From CAVPDE01 sp963702565 (GTDB lineage Bacteria; Desulfobacterota; DSM-4660; Desulfatiglandales; HGW-15): a stretch of 64,000 bases of DNA. A program made the position numbers and the translations under genes. The notes beneath the pieces are model-generated. The model was given only the letters and a program-made list of their open reading frames with translations. It was not told the DNA's origin and made no database searches. The stretch lies in contig CAVPDE010000018.1 in NCBI GenBank assembly GCA_963702565.1, positions 310,001 through 374,000 of the forward strand. Reading direction: 5' to 3'. Below are positions 33,091-41,672 of this stretch, piece after piece; within the stretch, counting starts at the first letter, position 1; each line of letters begins with the position of its first letter.

Positions 33091-33669
33091 TCAGGAGAAG
33101 ACCAAGCCCCGGGTGAGCCAGTTGCTGCTCTCTTCAAGCCCGAATTTCATCTCCATCACGTAGTCCGGCCGGATCTCGTCTTTCCACCGCGGGTATCCTC
33201 CTCGCCAGACGTACTCGATGAGCTGGTGAAAAACCTCCCTGGTGAAAAGGTATTCGCCGAGGGAGACTGTCTCGCGCTGCCGGTCCACCCTCACCGGAAG
33301 GGCCTTGCTCACAGCCCATTGTTCCGCCAACGACACCATCCATGCCCGATTCTGAAAGCCTTCCGGCTTTTGCTTGAACTCGGATTCCTTTCTGGGAAAG
33401 GGGAATTGCTTATACACTTCTCCGATGAAGCCGGTGTACCGGACCCCGTGAATGGCGGCCATGAGGTCTCCGATCTTCCGCTGGTCCTCGATGCAGTAGA
33501 CCTCCCATGCGGTTTCATGGGGCTCCTGGCCCTGGGCCAGCCGGAGAACGCGGGTGCAGAAATCGTCTGCGAAAAAGAAGTACTGCTGCAGCAGGAGAAG
33601 ATCGGTTTCAATGTTGAAAAAACCGAAAGCAATGGTTCCTCGGTTGAGAGATTCAAAAGCAAGCGGCAT
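33091..33669 (-). CDS. conserved protein of unknown function
   Basis: 192 aa from ATG 33669. I do not recognise the family. Visible features: an N-terminal mixed segment (GTIAFGFFNIETDLLLLQQY), a charged middle (DQRKIGDLMAAIHG), FIGEVYKQFPFPRKESEF, and a C-terminal YVMEMKFGLEESSNWLTRGL. No signal peptide and no membrane segment. It is divergent from the moxR/VWA pair, sharing a 142-bp promoter region, so a functional link with that ATPase system is possible. Codon use looks like that of the core genes, unlike the cassette genes on its other side. Confidence 0.7.
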   Translation of the reverse strand: MPLAFESLNRGTIAFGFFNIETDLLLLQQYFFFADDFCTRVLRLAQGQEPHETAWEVYCIEDQRKIGDLMAAIHGVRYTGFIGEVYKQFPFPRKESEFKQKPEGFQNRAWMVSLAEQWAVSKALPVRVDRQRETVSLGEYLFTREVFHQLIEYVWRGGYPRWKDEIRPDYVMEMKFGLEESSNWLTRGLVFS

Positions 33670-33694
33670 GAGAAAAGCCTCCACAAATGCACGT

Positions 33695-33723
33695 TTGACA
33701 GATTGTCCCAGGGCTTGTATATT
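33695..33723 (+). promoter_or_regulatory. sigma-70 type promoter of moxR
   Basis: TTGACA (33695-33700), 17-bp spacer, TATATT (33718-33723): a full -35 match and five of six at -10. Transcription should begin near 33730, about 80 bp before the moxR ATG. One of the clearest vegetative promoters in the window. Confidence 0.75.
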
Positions 33724-33811
33724 AAAAAACTTGTGATTAATTTAACATTTCGAGTTCGCTGACCAAAACTCCCCCTCAAGGGAGGAGTATCTTATACGAA
33801 GGAGTGAGGGA

Positions 33812-34663
33812 ATGCACGCTGATAATTCGCAGACGAAGTTTACCGGAGCTTCCAAATATGTGCTGGATGAGGAACTGGCGAAGATCGTGAATATCTCCAT
33901 GGCCCTTGAAATGCCCCTTCTTTTGAAGGGGGAGCCGGGCACGGGAAAGACCATGCTGGCTTATGCCATCGCCGAAGCCACGAACATGCCCCTGATCATT
34001 CTGAACGTGAAATCGAGCATGAAATTGATCGACGCCCTCTACCAGTATGACACCCTGACGCGGCTCAACGACAGCCGGTTCGGGGATTCCAAGAGGGATG
34101 TGAGCAACATCGAGGAATACATCCGCATGGGCAAGATCGGGCAGTCCTTTGTGGCCGAGGCAAAGGTGGTTCTGCTCATCGACGAGATCGACAAGGCGGA
34201 TACGGATTTTCAGGATGACATGCTGGATGTGCTCGACCAGATGTCCTTTGACATTATCGAAATTGACAAGACCATCCGGGCAAAGAACAGGCCCGTGATC
34301 ATCATCACATCGAATGCCAAGAAGGATCTCTCCGATCCTTTCCTCGGTCGCTGCAACTTTCATCACATTGCATTTCCGGACCAGGACATGATGCGGAGCA
34401 TCGTGGGGGTTCATTTCCCGGAACTCAGCCGCGAGCTGCTGGAGAACACCATCAAGGTCTTCTACCGCCTGAGGGAGATCCGGGGGATTGAGAAAAAGCC
34501 GGCCACCAGGGAGCTGATCAACTGGATCAGGGCCCTGAGGGCGGATCCGGACTTCAAGGTCAAAGACCTGGTCAAGGGAGAGGTCCCGTACCTGGGAGTG
34601 CTGTTCAAGAAAAGCCCGGACTATGCTGTGGCGCAGGGCGCCGTCTCAAGGTTCAGGTTGTAA
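33812..34663 (+). CDS. MoxR-type AAA+ ATPase
   Basis: 283 aa. Walker A GEPGTGKT at 40-47, Walker B VVLLIDEIDKAD, sensor motif IIITSNAKKDLSDPFLGRC, and a C-terminal lid domain. MoxR proteins act as chaperone-like ATPases with von Willebrand A partners to mature or regulate enzyme complexes. The partner gene with a VWA domain follows at 35233, but the two are now separated by a GxxExxY element. The start ATG at 33812 has GAAGGAG upstream. Substrate unknown. Confidence 0.92.
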   Translation: MHADNSQTKFTGASKYVLDEELAKIVNISMALEMPLLLKGEPGTGKTMLAYAIAEATNMPLIILNVKSSMKLIDALYQYDTLTRLNDSRFGDSKRDVSNIEEYIRMGKIGQSFVAEAKVVLLIDEIDKADTDFQDDMLDVLDQMSFDIIEIDKTIRAKNRPVIIITSNAKKDLSDPFLGRCNFHHIAFPDQDMMRSIVGVHFPELSRELLENTIKVFYRLREIRGIEKKPATRELINWIRALRADPDFKVKDLVKGEVPYLGVLFKKSPDYAVAQGAVSRFRL

Positions 34664-35223
34664 TGGGACACGGATGAACACGGATGGTCACGGAAAGTGA
34701 AAACCCCAAATACAACTCTTTGACTGAAAAGATCATCGGGGTTTTCTACGAAGTGTATAACAAGCTTGGATATGGGTTTCTGGAAAAAGTCTACGAGCAC
34801 GCCATGGTCCTCGAATGCGAAAAGGAAGGAATCCCTGTTGTCTCTCAGACCCCTATTCGTGTTTCGTACGATGGGAAAGTGATTGGGGAGTACTTTGCTG
34901 ATTTGTTGGTCGATGGTAAAGTGATTGTGGAAATCAAGGCATCAAATGGGTTGGCGCCGGAACACGAGGCCCAACTCTTGAATTACCTCAAAGCAACGAA
35001 GATTGAGGTGGGCCTGCTGCTCAATTTCGGGCCGAAGCCCCAAGTGAAAAGGAAGGTTTTTGATAACATCAGAAAGAAATAGGACACGGATGAGCACAGA
35101 CGTTCACTGAAAGCGGAAAAGCCAAAGCGTTTCTAGGTGAAAGAGCGATTGGTCGAATATAAGGTTCTTAACAACTTTAAGAATATAGATCTGTGAATTT
35201 CTGTGTGAATCTGTGTCCCATTA
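34661..35223. mobile_element. GxxExxY module bounded by inverted repeats
   Basis: TAATGGGACACGGATGAACA opens the unit at the moxR stop codon, and the inverted counterpart ending TGTGTCCCATTA closes it at 35223; 20 of 24 bases match. Further degenerate ACACGGAT-type copies flank the gene (for example 35086). GxxExxY genes are often seen with such GGACACGGAT flanks. The 563-bp unit separates moxR from its VWA partner, consistent with insertion. Confidence 0.6.
34684..35082 (+). CDS. GxxExxY family protein
   Basis: 132 aa. The naming motif is present as GFLEKVYEHAM, and VIGEYFADLLVDGKVIVEIKA has the Asp...Glu-x-Lys arrangement of the PD-(D/E)XK nuclease superfamily. The cellular role of the family is unknown. 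Homologues are scattered through bacterial genomes with repeated sequence around them, which matches the inverted repeats found here. The ATG at 34684 lies within the left repeat (GGATGGTCACGG), so the repeat supplies the start. No ribosome-binding sequence is obvious, apart from what the repeat provides. Confidence 0.88.
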   Translation: MVTESENPKYNSLTEKIIGVFYEVYNKLGYGFLEKVYEHAMVLECEKEGIPVVSQTPIRVSYDGKVIGEYFADLLVDGKVIVEIKASNGLAPEHEAQLLNYLKATKIEVGLLLNFGPKPQVKRKVFDNIRKK

Positions 35224-35232
35224 GGTTCTTCT

Positions 35233-36426
35233 ATGTTTACTGAATTTTTCTATACCTTACGAAAAGTGGGGATTCCGGTCTCTCCTACGGCCTTCCTCAC
35301 GCTTCAGAAGGCGCTCAGCATCGGGTTGGTCAATTCCGTTGATGACTTCTACACTGCGGCGCGAGCCATCCTTGTGAAGAGCGAGCGGTATTTCGATCTC
35401 TACGATCAGGTCTTTGCCCATCAGTTCGAGGGAGCGGAGCTCAAGGACCCGACCGAGGTGGAACTTGCAGAGGTGGCCAAAACACTCCTTCAGGAGTGGC
35501 TGAAGGATCCAGAAGGCCTGGCCCAGGCGCTTGGCGCCGATCCAAAGGAACTCTCCAAGCTGACCCCTGAGGAACTGATCAAGTACTTCCTCGATCGCCT
35601 GAAGGAGCAGACCGAGGCCCACCACGGGGGAAGCAAGTGGATCGGCACTCACGGAACATCGCCGGTCGGACATTCGGGCACCCACCCCGGGGGCATGAGG
35701 GTTGGAGGGGTGTCGAGGAACAAGTCGGCCGTCAAAGTGGCTATGGATCGGCGATACAGAGACTACTCGCAGGAAGGTCCCTTGACTCAGGCGCAGATGG
35801 GGGAAGCTCTGAAGAGGCTGAGAAACATGGTTCCTGTGGGAGCGAAGGATCAGGTGAACGTTGACGAGACCATCTATCAGACCATGAAGAATGCCGGCGA
35901 GATCGAGATCGTTTTTGACCGGAGCCTGAAAGACCGGCTGAAGGTGATCCTGGCCATCGACAATGGAGGATGGTCCATGGACCCCTACATCGAGATGGTG
36001 CAGACCCTGTTCAACTATGCCAGGGCCCAGTTCAAAGATCTCAAGACCTTCTTTTTCCACAATACGATCTATGACGCGCTTTGGGAAGATCCTCCCCGGC
36101 ATGCCAAGCCGCATGCCGTCGATGAACTCGTGAGACTGGACCCTGATACCCGGTTCATCATCGTGGGGGATGCCAGCATGGCGCCCTATGAACTGATGGC
36201 CACGGACGGCTCTATCCACCTGGAGGAGCGGTCAGGAAAGCCGAGCCACGAGAGGCTTAAATTTATCGCAAAGAATTTTCGCTATTCCCTGTGGCTGAAC
36301 CCGAAACTCGAGATCGAATGGCCTTACACCCGCACCATAGGGATCATTCAGGAAATCTTCCCCATGTACGAGCTCACCCTGGACGGTCTGGACAAGGCGG
36401 TCAAGTACATGATGAGCAAAAACTAG
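35233..36426 (+). CDS. von Willebrand A-domain protein (CoxE-like), MoxR partner
   Basis: 397 aa. An N-terminal helical region (1-150) precedes a Gly/His-rich linker (about 133-160) and a C-terminal VWA fold (235-390). The metal site is AIDNGGWSM with Asp243, a variant of the DxSxS MIDAS in which Gly-Gly-Trp-Ser replaces the usual serine pair; IIVGDASMAPYEL supplies a later conserved loop. Such proteins work with MoxR ATPases as metal-dependent chaperones. No signal peptide, so cytoplasmic. The stop codon TAG is also the first bases of a 127-bp palindromic repeat. Confidence 0.87.
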   Translation: MFTEFFYTLRKVGIPVSPTAFLTLQKALSIGLVNSVDDFYTAARAILVKSERYFDLYDQVFAHQFEGAELKDPTEVELAEVAKTLLQEWLKDPEGLAQALGADPKELSKLTPEELIKYFLDRLKEQTEAHHGGSKWIGTHGTSPVGHSGTHPGGMRVGGVSRNKSAVKVAMDRRYRDYSQEGPLTQAQMGEALKRLRNMVPVGAKDQVNVDETIYQTMKNAGEIEIVFDRSLKDRLKVILAIDNGGWSMDPYIEMVQTLFNYARAQFKDLKTFFFHNTIYDALWEDPPRHAKPHAVDELVRLDPDTRFIIVGDASMAPYELMATDGSIHLEERSGKPSHERLKFIAKNFRYSLWLNPKLEIEWPYTRTIGIIQEIFPMYELTLDGLDKAVKYMMSKN

Positions 36427-36552
36427 CAGGTTGCTGAAAAACGCCCATCTCCTGCGTTGCCCTCGTCCCTCGTCCTTGCGACGTACTGGACTGTACGTCT
36501 CACTCCTCGGGACTTCGGGCGCCTTGTATCTGAGCGTTTTTGAGCAACCTCC
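36426..36552. repeat. 127-bp palindromic repeat, copy 1 (GCAGGTTGCT type)
   Basis: Ends GCAGGTTGCTGAAAAACGC and GCGTTTTTGAGCAACCTCC are inverted copies with one terminal mismatch. A same-length copy lies at 41672-41798. Both begin at the G of a TAG stop codon. This repeat type is familiar from other deltaproteobacterial genomes. Here it lies between convergent genes. Confidence 0.85.
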
Positions 36553-36580
36553 AAGAAGACGTGCAGTTTGTGAGGGGACC

Positions 36581-36988
36581 CTATTTGTCGTCCGGAACTG
36601 AGGCAAGGGAGCAAACATTCGTGGTGATTTCCCTGAGCTTCAGGACAAGGGATCGAATCAGGGCCTTGAGATTGGAAGGAATCATTTCAAAGTCCGCGGT
36701 AAGTTTTTCTCCATCCAGAATACCCACCCACACATCCCCGGAGGCGACTACGGAGGCGCTTCGCAGCCTCTTGCCGCCTTCCAGGAATCCCATCTCTCCG
36801 AAAACATCGCCTTCTTTAAGCGTATCGACGGTGACCAGTCCTTTAGAAGTTTTCTTCCTGACTTTGGCGGATCCTTCCAGGATGACATAGACCCAGTCTC
36901 CCACGGTCCCTTCTTCAATGATCACCGAACCGTTCGGATAGAATTCTTCACTGGCAACATAGGCGTGGATCGTGTGATGCACAGGCAT
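36581..36988 (-). CDS. cyclic nucleotide-binding domain protein
   Basis: 135 aa, essentially one cNMP-binding (CAP-like beta-barrel) domain: FYPNGSVIIEEGTVGDWVYV, ILEGSAKV, LKEGDVFGEMGFLEGGKRLRSASVVA. The FGEMGFLEGGKRLRSA phosphate-binding cassette keeps Gly-Glu but has Arg-Leu-Arg at the usual Arg position. No DNA-binding domain, so it must act on a partner. ATG 36988 was chosen because the longer frame to 37186 overlaps the conserved PilZ end of the upstream gene. It follows that gene by 13 bp and is probably in the same operon. Confidence 0.85.
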   Translation of the reverse strand: MPVHHTIHAYVASEEFYPNGSVIIEEGTVGDWVYVILEGSAKVRKKTSKGLVTVDTLKEGDVFGEMGFLEGGKRLRSASVVASGDVWVGILDGEKLTADFEMIPSNLKALIRSLVLKLREITTNVCSLASVPDDK

Positions 36989-37001
36989 CGCTCGGCCCTC
37001 C

Positions 37002-37787
37002 TTACGTGGGCAGCATGAAAAACCACAGGGTTTTTCGGGTTCCGTCGTATTCCGGCAAATCGTGGAAATGCAACCCCAGCCGGAGCTTCCCTTTCTGTTT
37101 GTGAACATTGACGATCTTTCCGGTGAGCTTGAGAGGTTGACCATTGGGAAGCACGGTTTCAATTCTGAAGGATTTGCCCACCTCATGGGAGGCAGAAGAG
37201 GCGTTCATGGAAGAGACCTCCATGCGCAGGCCGGTCATGCTCAGATTCCGGATGCGTCCTTTCATGGGGTTGCGAAGCTCCTTGCCGGCATGGAGAGGAA
37301 AATAGTCGCATCCGATGTCCACATTCTTTCGATAATAACGCCGCCGGGACTCCATCGAAGTTTTCTTGTCCTCTTTTGTCTCTCTTTGCGCCAGCATTCT
37401 GGGGGCCATCTTGTCGAGGAGTTTGTGCATTCGAAGAAGGCGCTTCAAGACCTGGTTGATCAAGGCTTTAAGGACAGGAGCGATTTCCTCGTATTTTTTT
37501 GCCAGTTCATCCGGGTGCCACACTTCGATCTCAGAGTCCTGGAGAGCCCTGGCGGAGGCGGAGTGCACTTCGACACCCTTATTCAGAAAAATCATTTCAC
37601 CAAAAATGTCCCCCGGTCCCAGGGTGCCGAGCACCAGGTCCGCGCCCTCCGACTCCCTGAACACCTCCACATACCCATTCAGAATAATGTAGATGGAGAT
37701 GCCATAATCCCCTTGCTTGATGATCTGTTCCCCCTTCTTGTACTTGAGGAGGGTGACGTCAGAAAATTTGGAGGGAGCTTTGGCCAT
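37002..37787 (-). CDS. cNMP-binding plus PilZ domain protein
   Basis: 261 aa. Residues 5-125 form a cyclic nucleotide-binding domain (KKGEQIIKQGDYGISIYIIL, GPGDIFGEMIFLNKG). After a helical linker, residues 150-258 form a PilZ-like domain: RRRYYRKNVDIGCDYFP (basic RxxxR motif) and RIRNLSMTGLRMEV (D/NxSxxG-like motif). It may therefore integrate two nucleotide signals, such as c-di-GMP through PilZ. ATG 37787 is chosen; the longer frame to 37952 overlaps the neighbouring regulator. It precedes a single cNMP-domain gene on the same strand. Confidence 0.85.
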   Translation of the reverse strand: MAKAPSKFSDVTLLKYKKGEQIIKQGDYGISIYIILNGYVEVFRESEGADLVLGTLGPGDIFGEMIFLNKGVEVHSASARALQDSEIEVWHPDELAKKYEEIAPVLKALINQVLKRLLRMHKLLDKMAPRMLAQRETKEDKKTSMESRRRYYRKNVDIGCDYFPLHAGKELRNPMKGRIRNLSMTGLRMEVSSMNASSASHEVGKSFRIETVLPNGQPLKLTGKIVNVHKQKGKLRLGLHFHDLPEYDGTRKTLWFFMLPT

Positions 37788-37872
37788 CGCTTCTCTATCT
37801 AGGAAAGAGTGCCCGATTGAAGAGTTATTCAACCCCTTTATATCACACAGAGGGGGTTTGTGCCCAGTGCCC

Positions 37873-38556
37873 TCAGAGTCGTCCTCCGGATTCCGCCAGG
37901 TCCTGAAGCGCTTCTTTTTTGAGGATTTTGATCCGGCGGCCGTCGGTCTCAATCAAGCCTTGGGAACCCAGTTTTGCGAGGATGCGGGAGAGAGTCTCCG
38001 GTATGGTGCCCAAAAGGCTTGCGAGCTGGGCTTTGGTGATGTTGAGCTCAAGATCCTTTACCCCCTTGTTCTGGTCGCTCAGATAGAGGAGGTAGGCGGC
38101 GAGCCGGCCAGGGACTTCTTTGAGGGAAAGATCGTCGACCAGGGCGGCGAATCGTCGGAGACGCTTGGACAGAACCGCCAGCATGTTCAGGGCAAGAGAG
38201 GGATTCTTCTTGATGAGATCCACAAAGGATTTTCTCGGGAAAAAGAAAACCCGGCTTTGCTCCAGGGCCTCGGCATTGGCTGGGAATTGCTGGCCCGCAA
38301 AGACGGGGACCTCTCCGAAAGGTTCCCCCGGCCCAAAGAAGTGGAGGATCTGTTCCTTGCCCTCAGAGGACAACTTGAATATTTTGACCCGGCCGGTGAT
38401 GACGACGTAGAATCCGTTTCCCTCCTCCCCTTCGGAGAAAATGGATTCGCCTTTTCTGAATACCTGGTCCGTTACGATCATGGCCAGGTCCTCGACCTGC
38501 TCGTGAGGCAGACCTTCAAAGAGAGGAACGCGGGCGATGTGGCTAAGGATAGACAA
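37873..38556 (-). CDS. Crp/Fnr family transcription regulator
   Basis: 227 aa: N-terminal effector barrel (FRKGESIFSEGEEGNGFYVV, FGPGEPFGEVPVF) and a C-terminal winged helix with recognition region LGTIPETLSRILAKLGSQGL. No N-terminal Cys cluster, so it is not an oxygen-sensing FNR; the effector is unclear. It lies upstream of the two cNMP-domain genes with an 85-bp gap and the same direction, making three effector-barrel proteins in a row. The start ATG 38556 is supported by the conserved LFEGLPHEQVEDLA that follows. Confidence 0.92.
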   Translation of the reverse strand: MSILSHIARVPLFEGLPHEQVEDLAMIVTDQVFRKGESIFSEGEEGNGFYVVITGRVKIFKLSSEGKEQILHFFGPGEPFGEVPVFAGQQFPANAEALEQSRVFFFPRKSFVDLIKKNPSLALNMLAVLSKRLRRFAALVDDLSLKEVPGRLAAYLLYLSDQNKGVKDLELNITKAQLASLLGTIPETLSRILAKLGSQGLIETDGRRIKILKKEALQDLAESGGRL

Positions 38557-38768
38557 GGGGTGATTCCTTTATGAAAGCGGATCATAGGCGGGAAGGGCAG
38601 GGATGTCAACGGAGGAGGCACTTGGGGATGCCTATTGCCTGTCGCTGGTTGCCGGTAGGCATGAAAAACCAACTTGCCACAAGCAACCTGCAACCTGCAC
38701 TCCCAATCCATATTTGGGCTTTATCCAGACAGCCCGATAGTGTATAAGCGACGGGGAAGGGCTGAATA

Positions 38769-39494
38769 ATGACCGTAGAAATAACCTGTCCCAACTGCCG
38801 GTATTCAAAGCAACTTGAGGAAGATAGGATTCCCCCTGGTGTCCGGTGGGCGACGTGTCCCCGGTGCAAAGAACGCTTTGATTTTACCCGGGTACCTCCT
38901 CCGTGGGAGAGACGGACGGAGATAGGCCTGAGGGAAGGGGTTTTGCAGACGGCCAAACAAGTGGCTTTCTCTCCGAGAGCATTTTTCAGAAACACTTTGA
39001 CGGAGGGGGGCCTGAGAGAACCCCTTGCGTTTGGAATTCTGTTCGGTTCCATAGGCCTCATGTTGGAGCTCTTCTGGCAGTTTGTCGCGGGCGAGGGAAG
39101 CCTTTCCTCGATCCAACTGGACTTCATAGGCGACTATGGGACCAGCCTCGTTTTCTGGGTTGCCACGGTCCTTTGCCCTCTTGCGGCTACCCTCATGATC
39201 TGTTTTACGAGCCTCGTTCTTCACCTCCTGCTGAGCGTGGTCGGCGGGGGGAAGAAGGGGTTCGAGGCGACTTTCAGGGCTGTCTGCTACTCCCAGGCCT
39301 CTCAGTTCTGGGCTCTGATCCCCTATGTCGGCGGACTTGTTGCAACCCTTTGGCTGGTGGTGGTGCAACTCATTGGAATTCGTGAAATCCACAAAGTTTC
39401 CTATGCCAGGGTGGTGATCGCTTTTCTAATTCCTGCGGTTGTTGTCGCTGCAACGCTTATGGCCGCAGGGGTATCGTTGTTCCTCCTTGATTAG
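38769..39494 (+). CDS. zinc-ribbon plus Yip1-like membrane protein
   Basis: 241 aa. The N-terminal zinc ribbon of the MJ0042 type (Cys7, Cys10, Cys30, Cys33) is followed by a Yip1-family membrane region with five or so segments (about 85-105, 125-150, 155-178, 190-212, 217-240). Function unknown. Similar zinc-ribbon/Yip1 proteins are common in Desulfobacterota and often sit beside helicase or DNA-repair genes without a proven link. It is divergent from the Crp-family gene and is followed 18 bp later by the UvrD-type helicase gene. Confidence 0.82.
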   Translation: MTVEITCPNCRYSKQLEEDRIPPGVRWATCPRCKERFDFTRVPPPWERRTEIGLREGVLQTAKQVAFSPRAFFRNTLTEGGLREPLAFGILFGSIGLMLELFWQFVAGEGSLSSIQLDFIGDYGTSLVFWVATVLCPLAATLMICFTSLVLHLLLSVVGGGKKGFEATFRAVCYSQASQFWALIPYVGGLVATLWLVVVQLIGIREIHKVSYARVVIAFLIPAVVVAATLMAAGVSLFLLD

Positions 39495-39512
39495 CAGGGG
39501 ATAGAAACGGTT

Positions 39513-41672
39513 GTGTCTGGACGAATCGATTACGAAAAAGTGCTCAATGCGGCGCAACTCCAGGCTGTGACGTGCCTTGAAGGGCCGGTGCTGGTCATTG
39601 CCGGGGCGGGGAGCGGGAAAACGAGAACCCTTGTCTACCGCGTGGCCCGACTGGTCGAGAGCGGGGTGTCCCCTGAAAACATTCTTCTCCTCACCTTCAC
39701 CCGGAAGGCTTCCGGTGAAATGCTGGAGCGGGCGGCAGGCTTGGCGGACGAGAGGTGCCGGTTCGTGTCAGGGGGTACGTTTCACTCCCTGGCCCATCGG
39801 GTCCTTCGGAGCTACGCCACCCTTCTTGGCTTTGAAAACACCTTCACGGTTCTTGACCGGTCGGACATGGAGGAAGCGATCCAGTCTCTGCTCCATGAGA
39901 TGCAAATCGACAAAGGAGCCGTGAGATTTCCGAAGAGAGCCACGCTGGCCAACATCCTCAGTAAAGCGGCCAACCTCGAATGCGGCGTCGAATCCCTCAT
40001 GGAGGAAGAATATTCTCAGTTCCTGGAACACGTCTCCCAGGTGAAGAAACTCAAAGAGGCTTACAGAGATTACAAAAGGGAAAATCAGCTCATGGATTAC
40101 GATGACCTGATCGTCCTCTTTCGTCAGATCCTCGCCGAACGCGAAGAGATCCGAACACTTCTGAGCGGACAGTACCGGTATGTCATGGTGGATGAATACC
40201 AGGACACCAACGCGATTCAGGCTGACATCGTCAAGTGGCTCGCCTTTGGCCACCGCAATGTGATGGTCGTCGGCGATGATGCCCAGTCCATTTATTCCTT
40301 CAGAGGCGCAAACTACAAAAACATGTTTGAGTTCCCTGAACTTTTTTCCGACGCCAAGATCATCCGGCTTGAGCAGAATTACCGCTCCACTCAGCCGATC
40401 TTGAATCTGACCAATGCCTTGATGGAACAGGCCGAGGAGAAGTACACCAAGTGTCTCTTCACGGAGCGCCAAGGGGGAGCGCGACCGACGGTTGTAGATG
40501 CGAGAACGGAACCGGAGCAGGCGATGTTTGTTTGCCGGGCGATCAAGGAACAGCTTCATCAGGGGCGGACCTTAAAGGATGTCACCGTCCTCTTCAGAGC
40601 CGCCTACCACTCCTTTGAACTGGAGGTGGAACTGGCGCGGCAGGGCATCCCCTTTGTCAAGCACGGGGGATTCAAATTCATGGAGTCCTCTCACATCAAG
40701 GATCTCCTTGCGCACCTCCGAGTCATCACGAACCGGGACGACAGCGTGAGCTGGGGGAGGATCCTGCGGCTCATCAAGAACATCGGACAGGGGAGGAGCC
40801 AGGCGATCGTGAACTGGATGCGGGAAAACAGGGTGGCTGCGGCCCAGATCCAGGAATGGCCCGGCGCCGGCAAGACGGACAACGGGTTAAAGAGCCTTGG
40901 GGAGCTGTTGGTGCAACTGGCAGCCAAAGACCTCAAGCCTGAAAGGGCGATTGAACTGGCCATCCAGTATTATGAACCCATCCTCAAGGAGAAGTTCGAC
41001 GACTTCCCGCGGCGTCAGAAGGACCTGGAACAGCTCCTTCCCATGGCCAGCCGTTACCAGAAGCTGCGTTCTTTCCTGGATGACCTGGCTCTTGAACCTC
41101 CCAGCAGTCTTGCGGACATGAGTCCTGACCAGCGAGGAGAGTGCCTTACCCTGTCCACCGTCCACTCTGCGAAAGGACTCGAATGGTCTGTGGTATTCAT
41201 CATCTGGGCCACAGAAGGGTATTTCCCCTCCGCCAGATCGAGTCAGAGTGAGGAGGGCCTTGAGGAGGAGAGGCGGTTGATGTATGTGGCGGCGACCAGG
41301 GCGAAGGATCATCTGATCCTCTGCTACCCCGGCCAGGAGACAGGATATGGCTGGTCCTCAGGCTACAACGCCTCTGCGCGCGGTTTGTCTTCTTTTATTG
41401 CAGCCCTTCCTCAGGGGCTATTCGAGTTTCGATCCATGGGCGCTGCAGAACGGGTTCGGTGGCCCTCCATTGCCGCGGCTGCACCCTATAAAGTGAAGGA
41501 GCCTCCTCCGGAGTCCCCCGCAGGACTGAGAGCCGGAGACCGGGTAAAGCATCCTGCTTTTGGCCACGGAGTCATCTCCAAGCTGGTGGACAAAGAGAAG
41601 GTGGAGGTGCTTTTCAGGGACTTCGGCCGGAAGCTGCTGCACCTGGGGTATACAAGCTTAGAGAAAATTTAG
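39513..41672 (+). CDS. UvrD/Rep-family ATP-dependent DNA helicase
   Basis: 719 aa, superfamily 1A helicase. Walker A AGAGSGKTRT at 30-39, motif Ia LLLTFTRKAS, motif II VDEYQDTN, motif III GDDAQSIYSFRGA, motif IV RLEQNYRST, motif V TVHSAKGLEW, motif VI YVAATRAKD. The C-terminal ~60 residues resemble the PcrA/UvrD tail (GDRVKHPAFGHGVI, a Tudor-like fold that binds RNA polymerase). It unwinds duplex DNA 3' to 5' in repair and replication restart. The start is GTG 39513. The TAG stop is shared with the edge of a 127-bp repeat. Confidence 0.95.
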   Translation: MSGRIDYEKVLNAAQLQAVTCLEGPVLVIAGAGSGKTRTLVYRVARLVESGVSPENILLLTFTRKASGEMLERAAGLADERCRFVSGGTFHSLAHRVLRSYATLLGFENTFTVLDRSDMEEAIQSLLHEMQIDKGAVRFPKRATLANILSKAANLECGVESLMEEEYSQFLEHVSQVKKLKEAYRDYKRENQLMDYDDLIVLFRQILAEREEIRTLLSGQYRYVMVDEYQDTNAIQADIVKWLAFGHRNVMVVGDDAQSIYSFRGANYKNMFEFPELFSDAKIIRLEQNYRSTQPILNLTNALMEQAEEKYTKCLFTERQGGARPTVVDARTEPEQAMFVCRAIKEQLHQGRTLKDVTVLFRAAYHSFELEVELARQGIPFVKHGGFKFMESSHIKDLLAHLRVITNRDDSVSWGRILRLIKNIGQGRSQAIVNWMRENRVAAAQIQEWPGAGKTDNGLKSLGELLVQLAAKDLKPERAIELAIQYYEPILKEKFDDFPRRQKDLEQLLPMASRYQKLRSFLDDLALEPPSSLADMSPDQRGECLTLSTVHSAKGLEWSVVFIIWATEGYFPSARSSQSEEGLEEERRLMYVAATRAKDHLILCYPGQETGYGWSSGYNASARGLSSFIAALPQGLFEFRSMGAAERVRWPSIAAAAPYKVKEPPPESPAGLRAGDRVKHPAFGHGVISKLVDKEKVEVLFRDFGRKLLHLGYTSLEKI

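Noticed and set aside
36989..37186. Upstream extension of the small cNMP-domain gene
   Set aside because: Overlaps the conserved PilZ end of the neighbouring gene in another frame; ATG 36988 fits the domain start.
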